Assembly: GCF_003418935.1 (NCBI RefSeq)
Contig: NZ_QVMT01000013.1
Coordinates: forward strand, 25,301 to 89,300
Length of the DNA: 64,000 bases
Direction of reading: 5' to 3'
Source of the DNA: Emticicia sp. C21
GTDB taxonomy: Bacteria > Bacteroidota > Bacteroidia > Cytophagales > Spirosomataceae
Part shown: in pieces, positions 33,197 to 42,780 of the stretch
Position numbering within the stretch: the first letter of the stretch is position 1
Layout: every line of letters starts with the position of its first letter
Notes under the pieces: generated by a model
Databases searched by the model: none
Seen by the model: the letters and a program-made list of their open reading frames with translations, nothing else
Told to the model about the DNA's origin: nothing
Translations under genes and position numbers: made by a program

Positions 33197-36100
33197 ATGT
33201 CAATAACAGAATTATCAATTAAACGACCATTACTGATTACAGTAATTTTCGTTACCCTTATACTCTTCGGTTTTATAAGTTATAAAACATTGAATTATAA
33301 CTTATTACCGAAATTTGAAACGAACGTGATTATGGTGCAGACTACTTATAGAGGTGCGGCCTCTGACGAAGTAGAAAGCAGTGTAACCAAACCATTGGAA
33401 GAAGCAGTATCGTCTATTGAAGGGGTTGATATGATTTCTTCTTCTTCGCAAGAAGGTCTTTCTTTGATTACAGTGACTTTGAAATCAGGTTTTAATGTAA
33501 TCAATGCCCAACAGGATGCTGAACGTAAAGTAAACCAGATTAAATCGAGACTTCCGGACGATATTGATGACCCGGTAGTATCAAGATTAAGTCTTGACGA
33601 CTTACCGATTCTGAAAGTGAGTGCTACCTCAAAAATACCTCAAACAGAATTATATGACTTTATTGATTTGCAGGTAAAACCCTTGTTGACCAACGTAGCA
33701 GGTGTAGCGCAGGTAAATATTATTGGTGGTAATGAGCGTGAGATTGAGGTGTATTTAGATAATGACAAACTCCAAACCTATAATATTTCGTCGGCAATGG
33801 TCAACCAGATCATTGCCAGCAGTGGGGTGTCGTATCCGGCTGGTAGCATTAAAACTGACCAATCGCGCTTCTCTTTGCGTTTAGATGCCAAATTGAAAAA
33901 GGTTGAAGATATCAGAAACTTGATTATCCGTGAGAATGTAGGTGGAAGTCGTATTTTATTGAAAGATTTAGCTACTGTAACTGATTCTCAAACAGAAGCA
34001 AGTACATTGAACCGTATTAACGGTAAACCAGCCATCGGTATTCAGATTATGAAACAAACCGATGCCAATGCAGTAGAGGTAAGTGCAGGTGCGAAAGCGG
34101 CTTTAGCTAAAATTAAATCGAGCTATCCATCGAAAGATTTCAATTATGAAATTGCTTCTGACCAATCGGTATATACACTAGCGTCTGCCGATGCGGTAAT
34201 GCATGACTTGTACCTAGCGATTATCATTGTGGGTGTGGTGATGGTGCTTTTCTTGCACAGTATCAGAAGTTCGCTATTCGTTTTGGTGGCCATTCCATCT
34301 GCCATGATACCGACCTTTATTCTGATGTGGGTCTTTGGATTCTCGCTAAACCTGATGACATTGATGGCCTTATCGTTAGTGGTAGGTATTCTGGTAGATG
34401 ATAGTATAGTGGTATTAGAGAATATTTACCGACACCTGGAAATGGGTAAAAATAAGCGTGAGGCAGCTTTGGAAGGTAGAAATGAAATTGGATTTACAGC
34501 GATGGCGATTACCCTTGTGGACGTTGTGGTATTCTTACCATTAGCCTTAGCCGGTGGTCTGATTGGGAATATCCTGAAAGAATTCTCATTGGTAATCGTA
34601 TTCTCAACCCTGATGAGTTTGTTCGTGTCATTTACCTTAACACCGCTTTTAGCGTCAAGATGGGGTAAGTTAGAGATTTTGAAGAAAAACACGCTTTGGG
34701 GGAAACTAAATTTAGGTTTTGAGAGTATTATAGATAGAATCAGAGATACTTATATCGGCGTTCTGAAATGGTCTTTAGGCAACAAGCGTTATGTGTTTAT
34801 CGGTATCATTCTATTGTTTGTAGCTACTTTCACTTTGCTTTCAAAAGGTTTTGTAGGGGCTTCATTTATTGGTAATGCCGACCGTGGCGAGTTATCGATT
34901 CAATTAGACTTAGCACCTGAAACACCTTTGGTACAAACTAACCAGGCAGTTGCGAAAGTTGAGAAAATGCTGATGGAAAGACCGGAAGTAACGAATGTTT
35001 TCTCGAACGTGGGTACACAGGCTTCAGTTATCGGTAATTCATCGAATAGTAATTTAGCTGAGATTACCGTTACTCTGGTTGATAAACATGATCGTAAGAT
35101 TTCGACTGATGAATTTGGTCAGATTATGCGGGATACGATTTCAAGAATCCCTGGTTTGAGTGTGAATATCCAACCGATTTCGGCTACAGGTAATGCACAA
35201 GCGCCGATTACGATTGCAGTAAAAGGAACAGTGATGGATGATGTAGTGAAAGCGGCAGCCATTGTGAAACAGATAGTCATAAAAACTCCTGGTACTGATT
35301 ATGTAAAATATAGTACGAAGAACCCTAAAACAGAGGTTGCCATTAATCTGGATAGAGACAAAATGTCTAAACTAGGTGTGGGTATTCCAGATGTGGGTTC
35401 GGCAGTGCAGATAGCTTTTCAAGGAAATAATAATACAAAGTATAAAGATAAAGGTGAGGAATACGGTATCAATATCATTTTCGATAAATCGGATAAGCAA
35501 AATATTGAAAACGTGAGAAACCTGACTATCAGAAATAGCCGTGGAGCGATTGTTAAACTGACTGACTTTGCGAGTATCAGTGAAATTGTAGGACAGTCAA
35601 TCTTAGAAAGAACAGACCGTTTGAGTTCAATCAAGATTAACTCTGCAGCTGTAGGTCGCCCATCGGGCACGATTGTAGAAGATATTAAGAAAGAACTGGC
35701 AAAAACAAAATTACCTGAGGGAGTGATTATTGACTACTTAGGTGATGCCAAAAATCAGGGAGATGCCTTCGGGAGTTTAGGTCTGGCAATGGGTATCGGT
35801 ATCTTATTAGTATACCTGATTATGATTGCCCTTTATGAAAGTGTGGTTTATCCTTTTGTGGTACTTTTCTCGATACCTGTAGCGATGATTGGAGCAATTC
35901 TGGCGCTGGCACTGACCATGAACTCGTTCACAATCTTTGCTATTCTGGGTTTGATTATGCTCTTGGGGTTGGTGTGTAAGAATGCGATTCTGATTGTAGA
36001 CTTTACTAATCACTTAAAAAGCGAAGGGATGTCTGTTAAAGAGGCTTTGATAGAAGCGGGTAAAGAACGTTTGCGTCCAATTCTGATGACTACGTTGGCC

Positions 36101-36331
36101 ATGATATTCGGTATGTTGCCTATTGCTTTGGCATCTGGCGCAGGAGCTGAAACTAAAAACGGAATGGCCTGGGTAATTATCGGTGGTCTGACGAGTTCAA
36201 TGATATTAACCTTAATTCTTGTTCCTGCTGTATATATGGTGATTGAAGGATGGAGAGTGAAAGTGAACAAGTTGTTCAATATAGGCGGCAAGAAAAAAGC
36301 CAAAGCCAAAATTGAGGTTGAAACGGTTTAA
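33197..36331 (+). CDS. RND (HAE1/AcrB-type) efflux permease
   Basis: Inner-membrane proton-driven drug exporter of 1044 aa with the full RND duplication: TM1, a large periplasmic porter domain, TM2-6, then TM7, a second porter domain and TM8-12. Family patterns include SITELSIKRPLLITVIFV at the start, the proton-relay helix with GILVDDSIVVLENIYRH (two Asp) and the matching second-half helix LLGLVCKNAILIVDFTNH. Many pumps of this class remove lipophilic drugs or dyes, but the substrate range cannot be read from sequence. It is the last gene of the operon; a strong terminator follows. Confidence 0.95.
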   Translation: MSITELSIKRPLLITVIFVTLILFGFISYKTLNYNLLPKFETNVIMVQTTYRGAASDEVESSVTKPLEEAVSSIEGVDMISSSSQEGLSLITVTLKSGFNVINAQQDAERKVNQIKSRLPDDIDDPVVSRLSLDDLPILKVSATSKIPQTELYDFIDLQVKPLLTNVAGVAQVNIIGGNEREIEVYLDNDKLQTYNISSAMVNQIIASSGVSYPAGSIKTDQSRFSLRLDAKLKKVEDIRNLIIRENVGGSRILLKDLATVTDSQTEASTLNRINGKPAIGIQIMKQTDANAVEVSAGAKAALAKIKSSYPSKDFNYEIASDQSVYTLASADAVMHDLYLAIIIVGVVMVLFLHSIRSSLFVLVAIPSAMIPTFILMWVFGFSLNLMTLMALSLVVGILVDDSIVVLENIYRHLEMGKNKREAALEGRNEIGFTAMAITLVDVVVFLPLALAGGLIGNILKEFSLVIVFSTLMSLFVSFTLTPLLASRWGKLEILKKNTLWGKLNLGFESIIDRIRDTYIGVLKWSLGNKRYVFIGIILLFVATFTLLSKGFVGASFIGNADRGELSIQLDLAPETPLVQTNQAVAKVEKMLMERPEVTNVFSNVGTQASVIGNSSNSNLAEITVTLVDKHDRKISTDEFGQIMRDTISRIPGLSVNIQPISATGNAQAPITIAVKGTVMDDVVKAAAIVKQIVIKTPGTDYVKYSTKNPKTEVAINLDRDKMSKLGVGIPDVGSAVQIAFQGNNNTKYKDKGEEYGINIIFDKSDKQNIENVRNLTIRNSRGAIVKLTDFASISEIVGQSILERTDRLSSIKINSAAVGRPSGTIVEDIKKELAKTKLPEGVIIDYLGDAKNQGDAFGSLGLAMGIGILLVYLIMIALYESVVYPFVVLFSIPVAMIGAILALALTMNSFTIFAILGLIMLLGLVCKNAILIVDFTNHLKSEGMSVKEALIEAGKERLRPILMTTLAMIFGMLPIALASGAGAETKNGMAWVIIGGLTSSMILTLILVPAVYMVIEGWRVKVNKLFNIGGKKKAKAKIEVETV

Positions 36332-36358
36332 ATGATGTCAAATAATAGTTGAATGAAT

Positions 36359-36391
36359 AAAGCGTGTGAGTTTCACACGCTTTTATTTTTT
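36359..36391 (+). terminator. Intrinsic terminator of the efflux operon
   Basis: Perfect 11-bp stem AAAGCGTGTGA (36359-36369) / TCACACGCTTT (36373-36383) with a 3-base loop, followed by a T-rich tract, 28 bases after the permease stop. It may also serve the convergent gene downstream. Confidence 0.85.
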
Positions 36392-36429
36392 ATGGTTAAA
36401 TTTATTTCTCATTAGTGATGTACTGCCAT

Positions 36430-37293
36430 TTATTCATTAAGAAATTTGACAGCCTCATCAAAATTATCAAATGAATTGAAGTGAAATTTAATATATTTGC
36501 CTATCTCATAACTAATACTATTTAAACCATACATTGCAATTTTGAAAGAATCCCTTTTTTCTTGTAGAAGTTTCAACATAATATGGATTGCAGCTGTTGA
36601 ACGATTTGGTTTCAATTCGACATTTTGCATCACCTCATTCGTGGAAATAGTCAAAAAACTAATTAATACTTTCGAATTTTCTGGTAAATCATTCAACCTA
36701 TTTTCTAATTCTCTCCAAAAAATTTCATTATCATAAGTCATACCATTTACAATAAATATAGTAATGCCCATGTAACTTTTCACTTCTATACTTCCTTCAC
36801 CTTTTAGCAACAATACTTTTAGTGTATGCAAATTCCATTTTTTTTCGTTCGAAATAGCAGGGGTTATACGGCAAATCATCCCTAAACCTCTTACACTCTT
36901 ATATGATGAATTTTCAAGTGCTCCTTGCTTTTTCAGTACTTCATTTAAATTAAACCCTTTTCCTGAATCACTTACTTCAAATCTAATGAAAGATTGAGAA
37001 AAAATCAATTTTACAGACACTACCTTGCTTCCATATGTAAATGCATTATTTACTAATTCCCAAAAAACAAATCTAATATTCTGAATATCTTTCTCCATCC
37101 ACTTTTTTTCAACTAGTATTTTAACACAGTCATCTATTAACAGTTTCGCTTCTTCCTTTAATTCCTCTCGGAACTTACCTTTATATATTTGTATATCTTT
37201 TTTCCAGTCGTTGGTCTTTCTGAGTTTATACAAATCAGATACAGTTTCTCTAAAATCTTTAGAAAATATTAATTTTATGACCTCAAATATCAT
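36430..37293 (-). CDS. GHKL ATPase fused to a STAS-like domain
   Basis: Protein of 287 aa in two parts. Residues about 40-170 form a serine-kinase-type GHKL ATPase: N box ELVNNAFTYGS (Glu79, Asn83), G1 box DSGKGF (109-114) and G2 box VRGLGM (134-139). There is no HisKA domain or receiver, so it resembles RsbW/RsbT anti-sigma kinases rather than a sensor kinase. Residues about 171-287 look like a STAS-like fold: strands MGITIFIVNG and KVLISFLTIST, a helix after ELKPNRSTAAIHIML, then FKIAMYGL and the closing FDEAVKFLN. If right, a kinase and an antagonist-like module sit in one chain. No sigma factor or phosphatase gene is adjacent. Confidence 0.6.
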   Translation of the reverse strand: MIFEVIKLIFSKDFRETVSDLYKLRKTNDWKKDIQIYKGKFREELKEEAKLLIDDCVKILVEKKWMEKDIQNIRFVFWELVNNAFTYGSKVVSVKLIFSQSFIRFEVSDSGKGFNLNEVLKKQGALENSSYKSVRGLGMICRITPAISNEKKWNLHTLKVLLLKGEGSIEVKSYMGITIFIVNGMTYDNEIFWRELENRLNDLPENSKVLISFLTISTNEVMQNVELKPNRSTAAIHIMLKLLQEKRDSFKIAMYGLNSISYEIGKYIKFHFNSFDNFDEAVKFLNE

Positions 37294-37404
37294 TTAATTC
37301 TATTATTGATTGCCCGAATATAAATTTTATTTCAAAGAAATACCACTAATTAAAGACATTGATTATAAAAGTTTAGGGGTTTAATCCTTGACAAATCTTT
37401 TAAT

Positions 37405-37824
37405 TTAATCAACCCTCTTCATCCTGGAAAAAGGAAACCCATTACAACCTTTCCTTGGGTTCGCTCTATCCGCAATTTTCACAGCTTCGGCCGCAATTTC
37501 TGTAGCAGAATTATAAGCACTTAGACAAAAACCCCATAAAAATGGCTGCATGCTTTCAAAAGTCATATAATCTATTCGGGTATAAAGCCCGCCATCTGCC
37601 GGGTTATTTTTATCATTTCTGGCAATGAAATATTGTTCTTTTTCATTCCATTTAATGATATGATATTTGGCGTTTGGCTTTTGTACCCAAAGAGTATCTG
37701 TGATGGTGTAGGTAATTTTATAATCATCCATGAAACTGCCTTTGAGCATTTCGGGGGCTTTGGTTTGCGCTTGTAGATTTATGAATGATAACGGGAGAAT
37801 TACAATTAATAGTAGTTTTTTCAT
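37405..37824 (-). CDS. Secreted protein of unknown function
   Basis: Small exported protein. The start at 37824 gives a normal signal peptide (MKKLLLIVILPLSFINLQAQ); an ATG at 37854, overlapping the upstream stop by four bases, would add ten residues and is less likely. The mature part has patterns YKITYTITDTLWVQKP, YHIIKWNEKEQYFIARND and GGLYTRIDYMTFE, suggesting a small beta-sheet domain in which a measured value and its status are displayed (similar fold patterns occur in lipocalin-like proteins); this is weak. It contains two Cys. It follows the DUF1501 gene and may belong to the same unit. I do not recognise a family. Confidence 0.6.
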   Translation of the reverse strand: MKKLLLIVILPLSFINLQAQTKAPEMLKGSFMDDYKITYTITDTLWVQKPNAKYHIIKWNEKEQYFIARNDKNNPADGGLYTRIDYMTFESMQPFLWGFCLSAYNSATEIAAEAVKIADRANPRKGCNGFPFSRMKRVD

Positions 37825-37850
37825 AATATGTTTCTGTAATAAAATTTTCA

Positions 37851-39365
37851 TCAAGCTAAAATATCCCTTACCACTTTTCCATGAACATCAGTCAAACGGA
37901 ATCTTCTTCCCTGAAATTTAAAACTCAATTTTTCATGGTCTACCCCCATCAAGTGCATTAAGGTAGCCTGAAAGTCATGTACATGAACCGGATCTTTAAT
38001 AATATTATAGCTAAAATCATCTGTCTCTCCATAATTAAATCCTGCTTTTACCCCTGCTCCTGCCATCCACATCGTAAAGCATCTTGGATGATGGTCTCGT
38101 CCATAATCATCTTTCGTCAATTTACCCTGTGAATAAACTGTGCGGCCAAACTCACCGCCCCATATAACCAATGTTTCTTCCAGAAGACCTCTTCTCTTCA
38201 AATCCAGTATTAAGGCTGATGTTGCCTGATCGACCTGTTTACATTGATTGGCTATGCTTTTAGGCAATCCTCCGTGTTGATCCCATCCCTGATGATATAA
38301 TTGAACAAATTTCACATCTTTTTCAATCAATTTACGGGCTAAAAGGCAATTAGCCGCATAAGTACCTGTATCTCTGCTATCAGGGCCGTATAAATCAAAA
38401 ACCTCATCAGTCTCATTTGAAATATCCATTACCTCAGGCACAGAAGTCTGCATACGATAAGCCATTTCATATTGCGCAATTCTATTATCTACTTCCGGGT
38501 CGCCGTAGGCTTGATTCTGTAACTGATTCAGCTTCGCCAGGTAATCCAACATTTCTTTTCTGTCTTTTCCATCATACCCTTCGGGATTGTTGAGAAACAA
38601 AACAGGGTCTTTCCCTGACCGGAATTGCACGCCCTGATGCTTGGATGGCAGAAATCCATTACCCCACAAACGAGCATATAAAGGCTGATCTCTTGGAGCA
38701 TTCTTAGATACCAGCACTATGAAAGTTGGCAAATTATTATTGTCAGAACCTAATCCATAGCTTACCCACGAACCGATGGATGGTCGGCCCGGTAACTGAT
38801 TCCCGGTTTGAAAGAAAGTAATGGCAGGGTCATGATTGATCGCTTCTGAATAAATAGATTTTATGACACAGAGCTCGTCAACAACACTGGCAGTATGTGG
38901 TAATAAGTCACTTACCCATGTGCAGCTTTTACCATATTGACTGAATTTAAATATAGAGGGTACCATTGGTAGTACGCTCTGGCTTGCGCTCATACCTGTA
39001 AGGCGTTGCCCTTTTCGGACAGAATCGGGTAAATTCAGTCCTGCCATCTCTACCAGTTTTGGTTTATAATCAAAGGTTTCAAACTGGGATGGGCCACCAC
39101 TCATAAAGAGATATATTACACGCTTAGCCTTGGGTGCAAAATGAGGTAATGCTTTAAAAATTTCTTCCTCTAAATTCTGAGGATTTTCAACCAGACGTTT
39201 ACCACTTTGACCAAAGATTGCCTTAGAACCCAACAACGAGCCCATAGCTAGCGCACCCAAACCCAATGAAGTTTTGGTAAGAAAAGTACGTCTGTCTAAC
39301 TTTTTATTGAGCTGATTAAACTCAGGTGTGTTTAATCTGAACTCTTCGTTATGGTGGTCTGACAT
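37851..39365 (-). CDS. DUF1501 domain-containing protein (Tat-exported, sulfatase-like fold)
   Basis: Exported protein of 504 aa with a twin-arginine signal (RRTFLTKTSLGLGALAMGSLL, shown here in part: DRRTFL). DUF1501 proteins belong to the alkaline-phosphatase/sulfatase-like fold group; visible blocks are VIYLFMSGGPSQFETFDYKP at the start of the domain, WDQHGGLPKSI, LVIWGGEFGRTVYSQG, GRDHHP and FGEFGR-like GGEFGRT. It is paired with a DUF1549/DUF1553 cytochrome protein one base upstream, a partnership very common in Planctomycetes and present in some Bacteroidota. The substrate is unknown. Confidence 0.88.
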   Translation of the reverse strand: MSDHHNEEFRLNTPEFNQLNKKLDRRTFLTKTSLGLGALAMGSLLGSKAIFGQSGKRLVENPQNLEEEIFKALPHFAPKAKRVIYLFMSGGPSQFETFDYKPKLVEMAGLNLPDSVRKGQRLTGMSASQSVLPMVPSIFKFSQYGKSCTWVSDLLPHTASVVDELCVIKSIYSEAINHDPAITFFQTGNQLPGRPSIGSWVSYGLGSDNNNLPTFIVLVSKNAPRDQPLYARLWGNGFLPSKHQGVQFRSGKDPVLFLNNPEGYDGKDRKEMLDYLAKLNQLQNQAYGDPEVDNRIAQYEMAYRMQTSVPEVMDISNETDEVFDLYGPDSRDTGTYAANCLLARKLIEKDVKFVQLYHQGWDQHGGLPKSIANQCKQVDQATSALILDLKRRGLLEETLVIWGGEFGRTVYSQGKLTKDDYGRDHHPRCFTMWMAGAGVKAGFNYGETDDFSYNIIKDPVHVHDFQATLMHLMGVDHEKLSFKFQGRRFRLTDVHGKVVRDILA

Positions 39366-39366
39366 T

Positions 39367-42300
39367 CTATCGTTTGGTTAAAGTTGCATCAGAATTCAAA
39401 ATGGTACTAGCTACAACAGCATTAGCCGCCAGTAAAGATTGATCTAAATCTTTTGAAACAGGATATTGTCCAGCATTTAACCAGCCCCTGGCTTTGTCTG
39501 GTATATTTCTAAATTTATTCTGTTCGTGTTGCTGTAGCTGTAGCAATAAATTTACCTCATTGGCTGATGGTTTTCTACCTGTTAGTTTTCTATATGCCTG
39601 AGTTATGGCTTCCCGTTTGTTGGTGGTTTTGCACATTTGCTCACCTATCACCTTCGCAGTTTCCATAAATGTTGGGTCGTTGAGTGTTACCAAAGCTTGC
39701 AAAGGTGTATTGGTCTTTTGTCGGCGTACTACACAAAAACTTCGTGAGGTAGCGTCAAAAGTAGACAATGTAGGATTAGGAACTGACCTCTTTGCTACAA
39801 TGTAAAGGCTTCGTCTATAAATGGCTTCCCCAGAATCGGCTTTATAATTGGCACTATTGATTTGCCAGATTCCATCGGGTTGATAAGGCATTATACTAGG
39901 CCCTCCTATTTTATTATTGATTAACCCACTTGCCATCAAAGCATTATCACGAATCATTTCGGCTGTCAGCCTAAAAACAGGGCCGTGAGCCAGCAGACGA
40001 TTTTCCGGGTCTTTTTCTCTTTGTTCTTTTGTTGATTTTGAATCCTGCCGATAAGTAGCCGACATCACAATCAGTTTATTCAGTTTCTTCATATCCCATC
40101 CGGATTCTCTGAACTCCACTGCCAGCCAGTCTAATAATTGTGGATGGCTCGGTAACTCGCCCTGATTGCCAAAATCCTCTGTTGTTTTTACCAAACCAAC
40201 GCCAAAGAAGTTTTGCCAGAATCGGTTTACGGCCACTCTTGCTGTCAGAGGGTTATCTTCATTCGTAAGCCATTGTGCCAGACCATATCGGTTTTTAGGA
40301 AGATTATCAGGAAATTTCAGAATAAAATCAGGCGTAGTGGGAAATACCTCTTCGTCTAAAGCATCATAATTTCCCCGCTTCAAAACAAAAGCTCTATTAC
40401 GTTTAGGCATTTCCTGCATCACCATCAATTCCTTAATTTTCTCCATCGAATCGGATAGCGCAGTCCTGGTCTGCTTTAAGTCAGTTTGGGCTCTAATAAC
40501 GTTTGGAGAAATAGCGGATAGATAATACGCTTTCAATTCGCTTTTATCTGGCACCTCTAAAACATTTTCCCATTTGGCTTTATCTGCTATTATTTTTAAT
40601 TCAAACGGCGTTAAAACTCTGTTATAAACTACTATATCGTCAACTTTGCCGTGTGTAAAGCCAAAGCCTCGCCACCATGCTCCAATTTGCAAGCCCGGTT
40701 GAACAGAAGAATTCAGAAGAATATCTTTGGTGAGTTGATCCATTGTTGTTTCCATCAACAATTCTCTTCCATTCTGATAGAGTCTGAACCCATTAGCTTT
40801 AGACGAGCCATCGTAAGTCATAGTTAGTTGAACCCATGCTTCACGAGTAACAGGCTGCTTTGAGATTCTTGTAATAGCATTGGAAGGGGCAGTATGGGCC
40901 ATATTGATTTCTAACCTGTCGTTTTTCAGATATAAATGAAATCCTCTGAAATTATATAGACGCTCAGCCTGACTTTTGTGAATAATCACCCCCTCCTTCA
41001 AATCTTTAGGAATATAAACCCAAAGACCAATAGTAAATGGCTCTGATTTTCTGAACACCCCAACTCCATTCAAATCAAGATAATTATCTCCATCCATCAA
41101 CATCGATTTACCTTTATCTCTTTTCTCAAAAACAGCCTTGTCTCCATCTGCCCCTGACTCACGCTTCATACTTCCAGCTTGCTTTCGATTGGCCGTATTT
41201 TTCAATGTACCGTCATCAAAAGTATATTGGGCCAACAAATCTGCCTGCGGAATTTTTTCTTTAATGAGTTTTTGATAAGCTCCGCTTTTAATCCAGCTCT
41301 CAAAATCGGTATTTGCCGAAGTTTTGGCCTTTTCGACATCGCGCTCCTGCTTTTTTATCTGATTATTGATAAAATTCACTACTTTTTCCTGCTCTTTGGT
41401 TGGCAATAGCAAGGTTGGTGTTGGTAAGGCGCCATCCCATGAAATCTGCCCGGCTTCTTTGACATTATTAAAGAAACTGAATAATTCATAATAATTTTTC
41501 TGGGAAATCGGGTCGTATTTATGGTCGTGACATTTGGCACAGCCAACCGAAAGTCCTAAGAAAGAGTCGCCAAAAGTATTGGTACGGTCAACTACATATT
41601 CAGTCTGAAATTCTTCTTCTATAATACCCCCCTCCAGATTCTGCTGGTGATTGCGATTAAAAGCAGTAGCAATAATCATGTCTTTGGTTGGTTTAGGCAT
41701 CAGGTCTCCGGCTAATTGCTGATGAATAAACTGCTCATAAGACATATTTCTGTTAAAAGCATTTATCACCCAATCACGATAAGGTGACATATCTCTAAGC
41801 CTATCAACTGTATACCCATGAGAATCAGCAAATCGGGCCAAGTCTAACCAGTCAACAGCCATTTTTTCACCATAATGTGGTGAAGCCAATAATCTGTCTA
41901 CTTGTTTTTCGTAAGCATTGGGGCTATTATCTTTCAGAAAAGCATCTATTTCACTTAAAGTTGGAGGCAAACCTGTTAAGTCAAGCGATACTCTTCGAAG
42001 TAATAATTCTTTATCGGCTTCTTTGGATGGTTGTAATTTTTCTTCTTCGAGTTTTGCTACTATAAAATTATCAATTGGATTTTTTACCCACTCTTCACTT
42101 TCAATATCAGGCAAATCAACTTTTTTGGGTTTTATAAATGCCCAATGCTGCTGATACTCGGCCCCGTCATTTATCCACTTTACTAAAATGGCTTTTTCCT
42201 TTGCACTTAGTTTCAGATGAGAATCAGGTGTAGGCATCATATAATCCTTATCGGTTGATAAGATTCTATGAAAGACTTCGCTATTTTCTAAACTACCAGG

Positions 42301-42573
42301 ATCAATAGCCACTTTATTTGGGTTTTCAGAAAGTTCAGCATAGGCAAATTCTGCAAAATCAAGTCTTAAACCAGCTTTTTGCTTGGCTTTATCTGGCCCA
42401 TGACAGGCGAAACATTTATCAGAAAGAACAGGTTTTACATGAAGATTATAGTCAAGTTCATCAGGTAGTTCATCATAGGCTATAGACACTTCTTCAGGCA
42501 AATCGGGCTTGCAGGAAAACAACAGCAGATTTGCCGAAAATACCAATATCAACGATATAGAGGGTACTTTCAT
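39367..42573 (-). CDS. Planctomycete-type cytochrome C + DUF1549 + LamG + DUF1553 lipoprotein
   Basis: Large surface lipoprotein, 1068 aa from ATG 42573, which gives lipobox LLFSC (Cys21) and lies just behind a -7 box; TTG 42591 is less likely. Domain order: a Planctomycete-type cytochrome c module with CFACH (54-58) and a downstream MPTPDSHLKLS block; DUF1549 with DWLDLARFADSHGY, HQQLAGDL and a second CxxCH (CAKCH); a LamG-type concanavalin-like domain in the middle (about 440-660, LYQNGREL); and DUF1553 with VNRFWQNFFGVGLV and NTPLQALVTLNDP. The set suggests heme-dependent handling of a polysaccharide or sulfated substrate at the cell surface. It is co-transcribed with DUF1501. Confidence 0.88.
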   Translation of the reverse strand: MKVPSISLILVFSANLLLFSCKPDLPEEVSIAYDELPDELDYNLHVKPVLSDKCFACHGPDKAKQKAGLRLDFAEFAYAELSENPNKVAIDPGSLENSEVFHRILSTDKDYMMPTPDSHLKLSAKEKAILVKWINDGAEYQQHWAFIKPKKVDLPDIESEEWVKNPIDNFIVAKLEEEKLQPSKEADKELLLRRVSLDLTGLPPTLSEIDAFLKDNSPNAYEKQVDRLLASPHYGEKMAVDWLDLARFADSHGYTVDRLRDMSPYRDWVINAFNRNMSYEQFIHQQLAGDLMPKPTKDMIIATAFNRNHQQNLEGGIIEEEFQTEYVVDRTNTFGDSFLGLSVGCAKCHDHKYDPISQKNYYELFSFFNNVKEAGQISWDGALPTPTLLLPTKEQEKVVNFINNQIKKQERDVEKAKTSANTDFESWIKSGAYQKLIKEKIPQADLLAQYTFDDGTLKNTANRKQAGSMKRESGADGDKAVFEKRDKGKSMLMDGDNYLDLNGVGVFRKSEPFTIGLWVYIPKDLKEGVIIHKSQAERLYNFRGFHLYLKNDRLEINMAHTAPSNAITRISKQPVTREAWVQLTMTYDGSSKANGFRLYQNGRELLMETTMDQLTKDILLNSSVQPGLQIGAWWRGFGFTHGKVDDIVVYNRVLTPFELKIIADKAKWENVLEVPDKSELKAYYLSAISPNVIRAQTDLKQTRTALSDSMEKIKELMVMQEMPKRNRAFVLKRGNYDALDEEVFPTTPDFILKFPDNLPKNRYGLAQWLTNEDNPLTARVAVNRFWQNFFGVGLVKTTEDFGNQGELPSHPQLLDWLAVEFRESGWDMKKLNKLIVMSATYRQDSKSTKEQREKDPENRLLAHGPVFRLTAEMIRDNALMASGLINNKIGGPSIMPYQPDGIWQINSANYKADSGEAIYRRSLYIVAKRSVPNPTLSTFDATSRSFCVVRRQKTNTPLQALVTLNDPTFMETAKVIGEQMCKTTNKREAITQAYRKLTGRKPSANEVNLLLQLQQHEQNKFRNIPDKARGWLNAGQYPVSKDLDQSLLAANAVVASTILNSDATLTKR

Positions 42574-42596
42574 AATAATGATAGGGTTCAACTCTA

Positions 42597-42604
42597 CAAA
42601 TATA
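42597..42604 (-). promoter_or_regulatory. -7 promoter element of the DUF1549/DUF1501 operon
   Basis: On the minus strand TATATTTG (42604-42597) matches TAnnTTTG and lies 24 bases before the chosen start codon at 42573. No convincing -33 TTG is found at 19 bases. Confidence 0.4.
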
Positions 42605-42729
42605 AAGTTTAGCTTATAAAATCACTATTGAAAACTAATAAAGGATTAGGAAGCTTCACTAAAATTTATTTATCGGTTGAAAATAACTCTGAGAAAAAAT
42701 AACTCAGTTATGATCTTAAATAAGGAGTC

Positions 42730-42760
42730 AAATAAAAAGGGAATATCCTCAAATATTCCC
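42730..42760 (-). terminator. Intrinsic terminator behind the DUF6526 gene
   Basis: Perfect 8-bp stem GGGAATAT (42739-42746) / ATATTCCC (42753-42760) with a 6-base loop. On the minus strand it is followed by TTTTTATTTG, 21 bases after the DUF6526 stop. Confidence 0.75.
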
Positions 42761-42780
42761 TGGATCTTTCCGCAAAGGGT

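Noticed and set aside
37405-37854. Start at 37854 with ATGA coupling to the DUF1501 stop
   Set aside because: The inner ATG at 37824 begins directly with a standard signal peptide, while the longer form puts ten residues in front of it.
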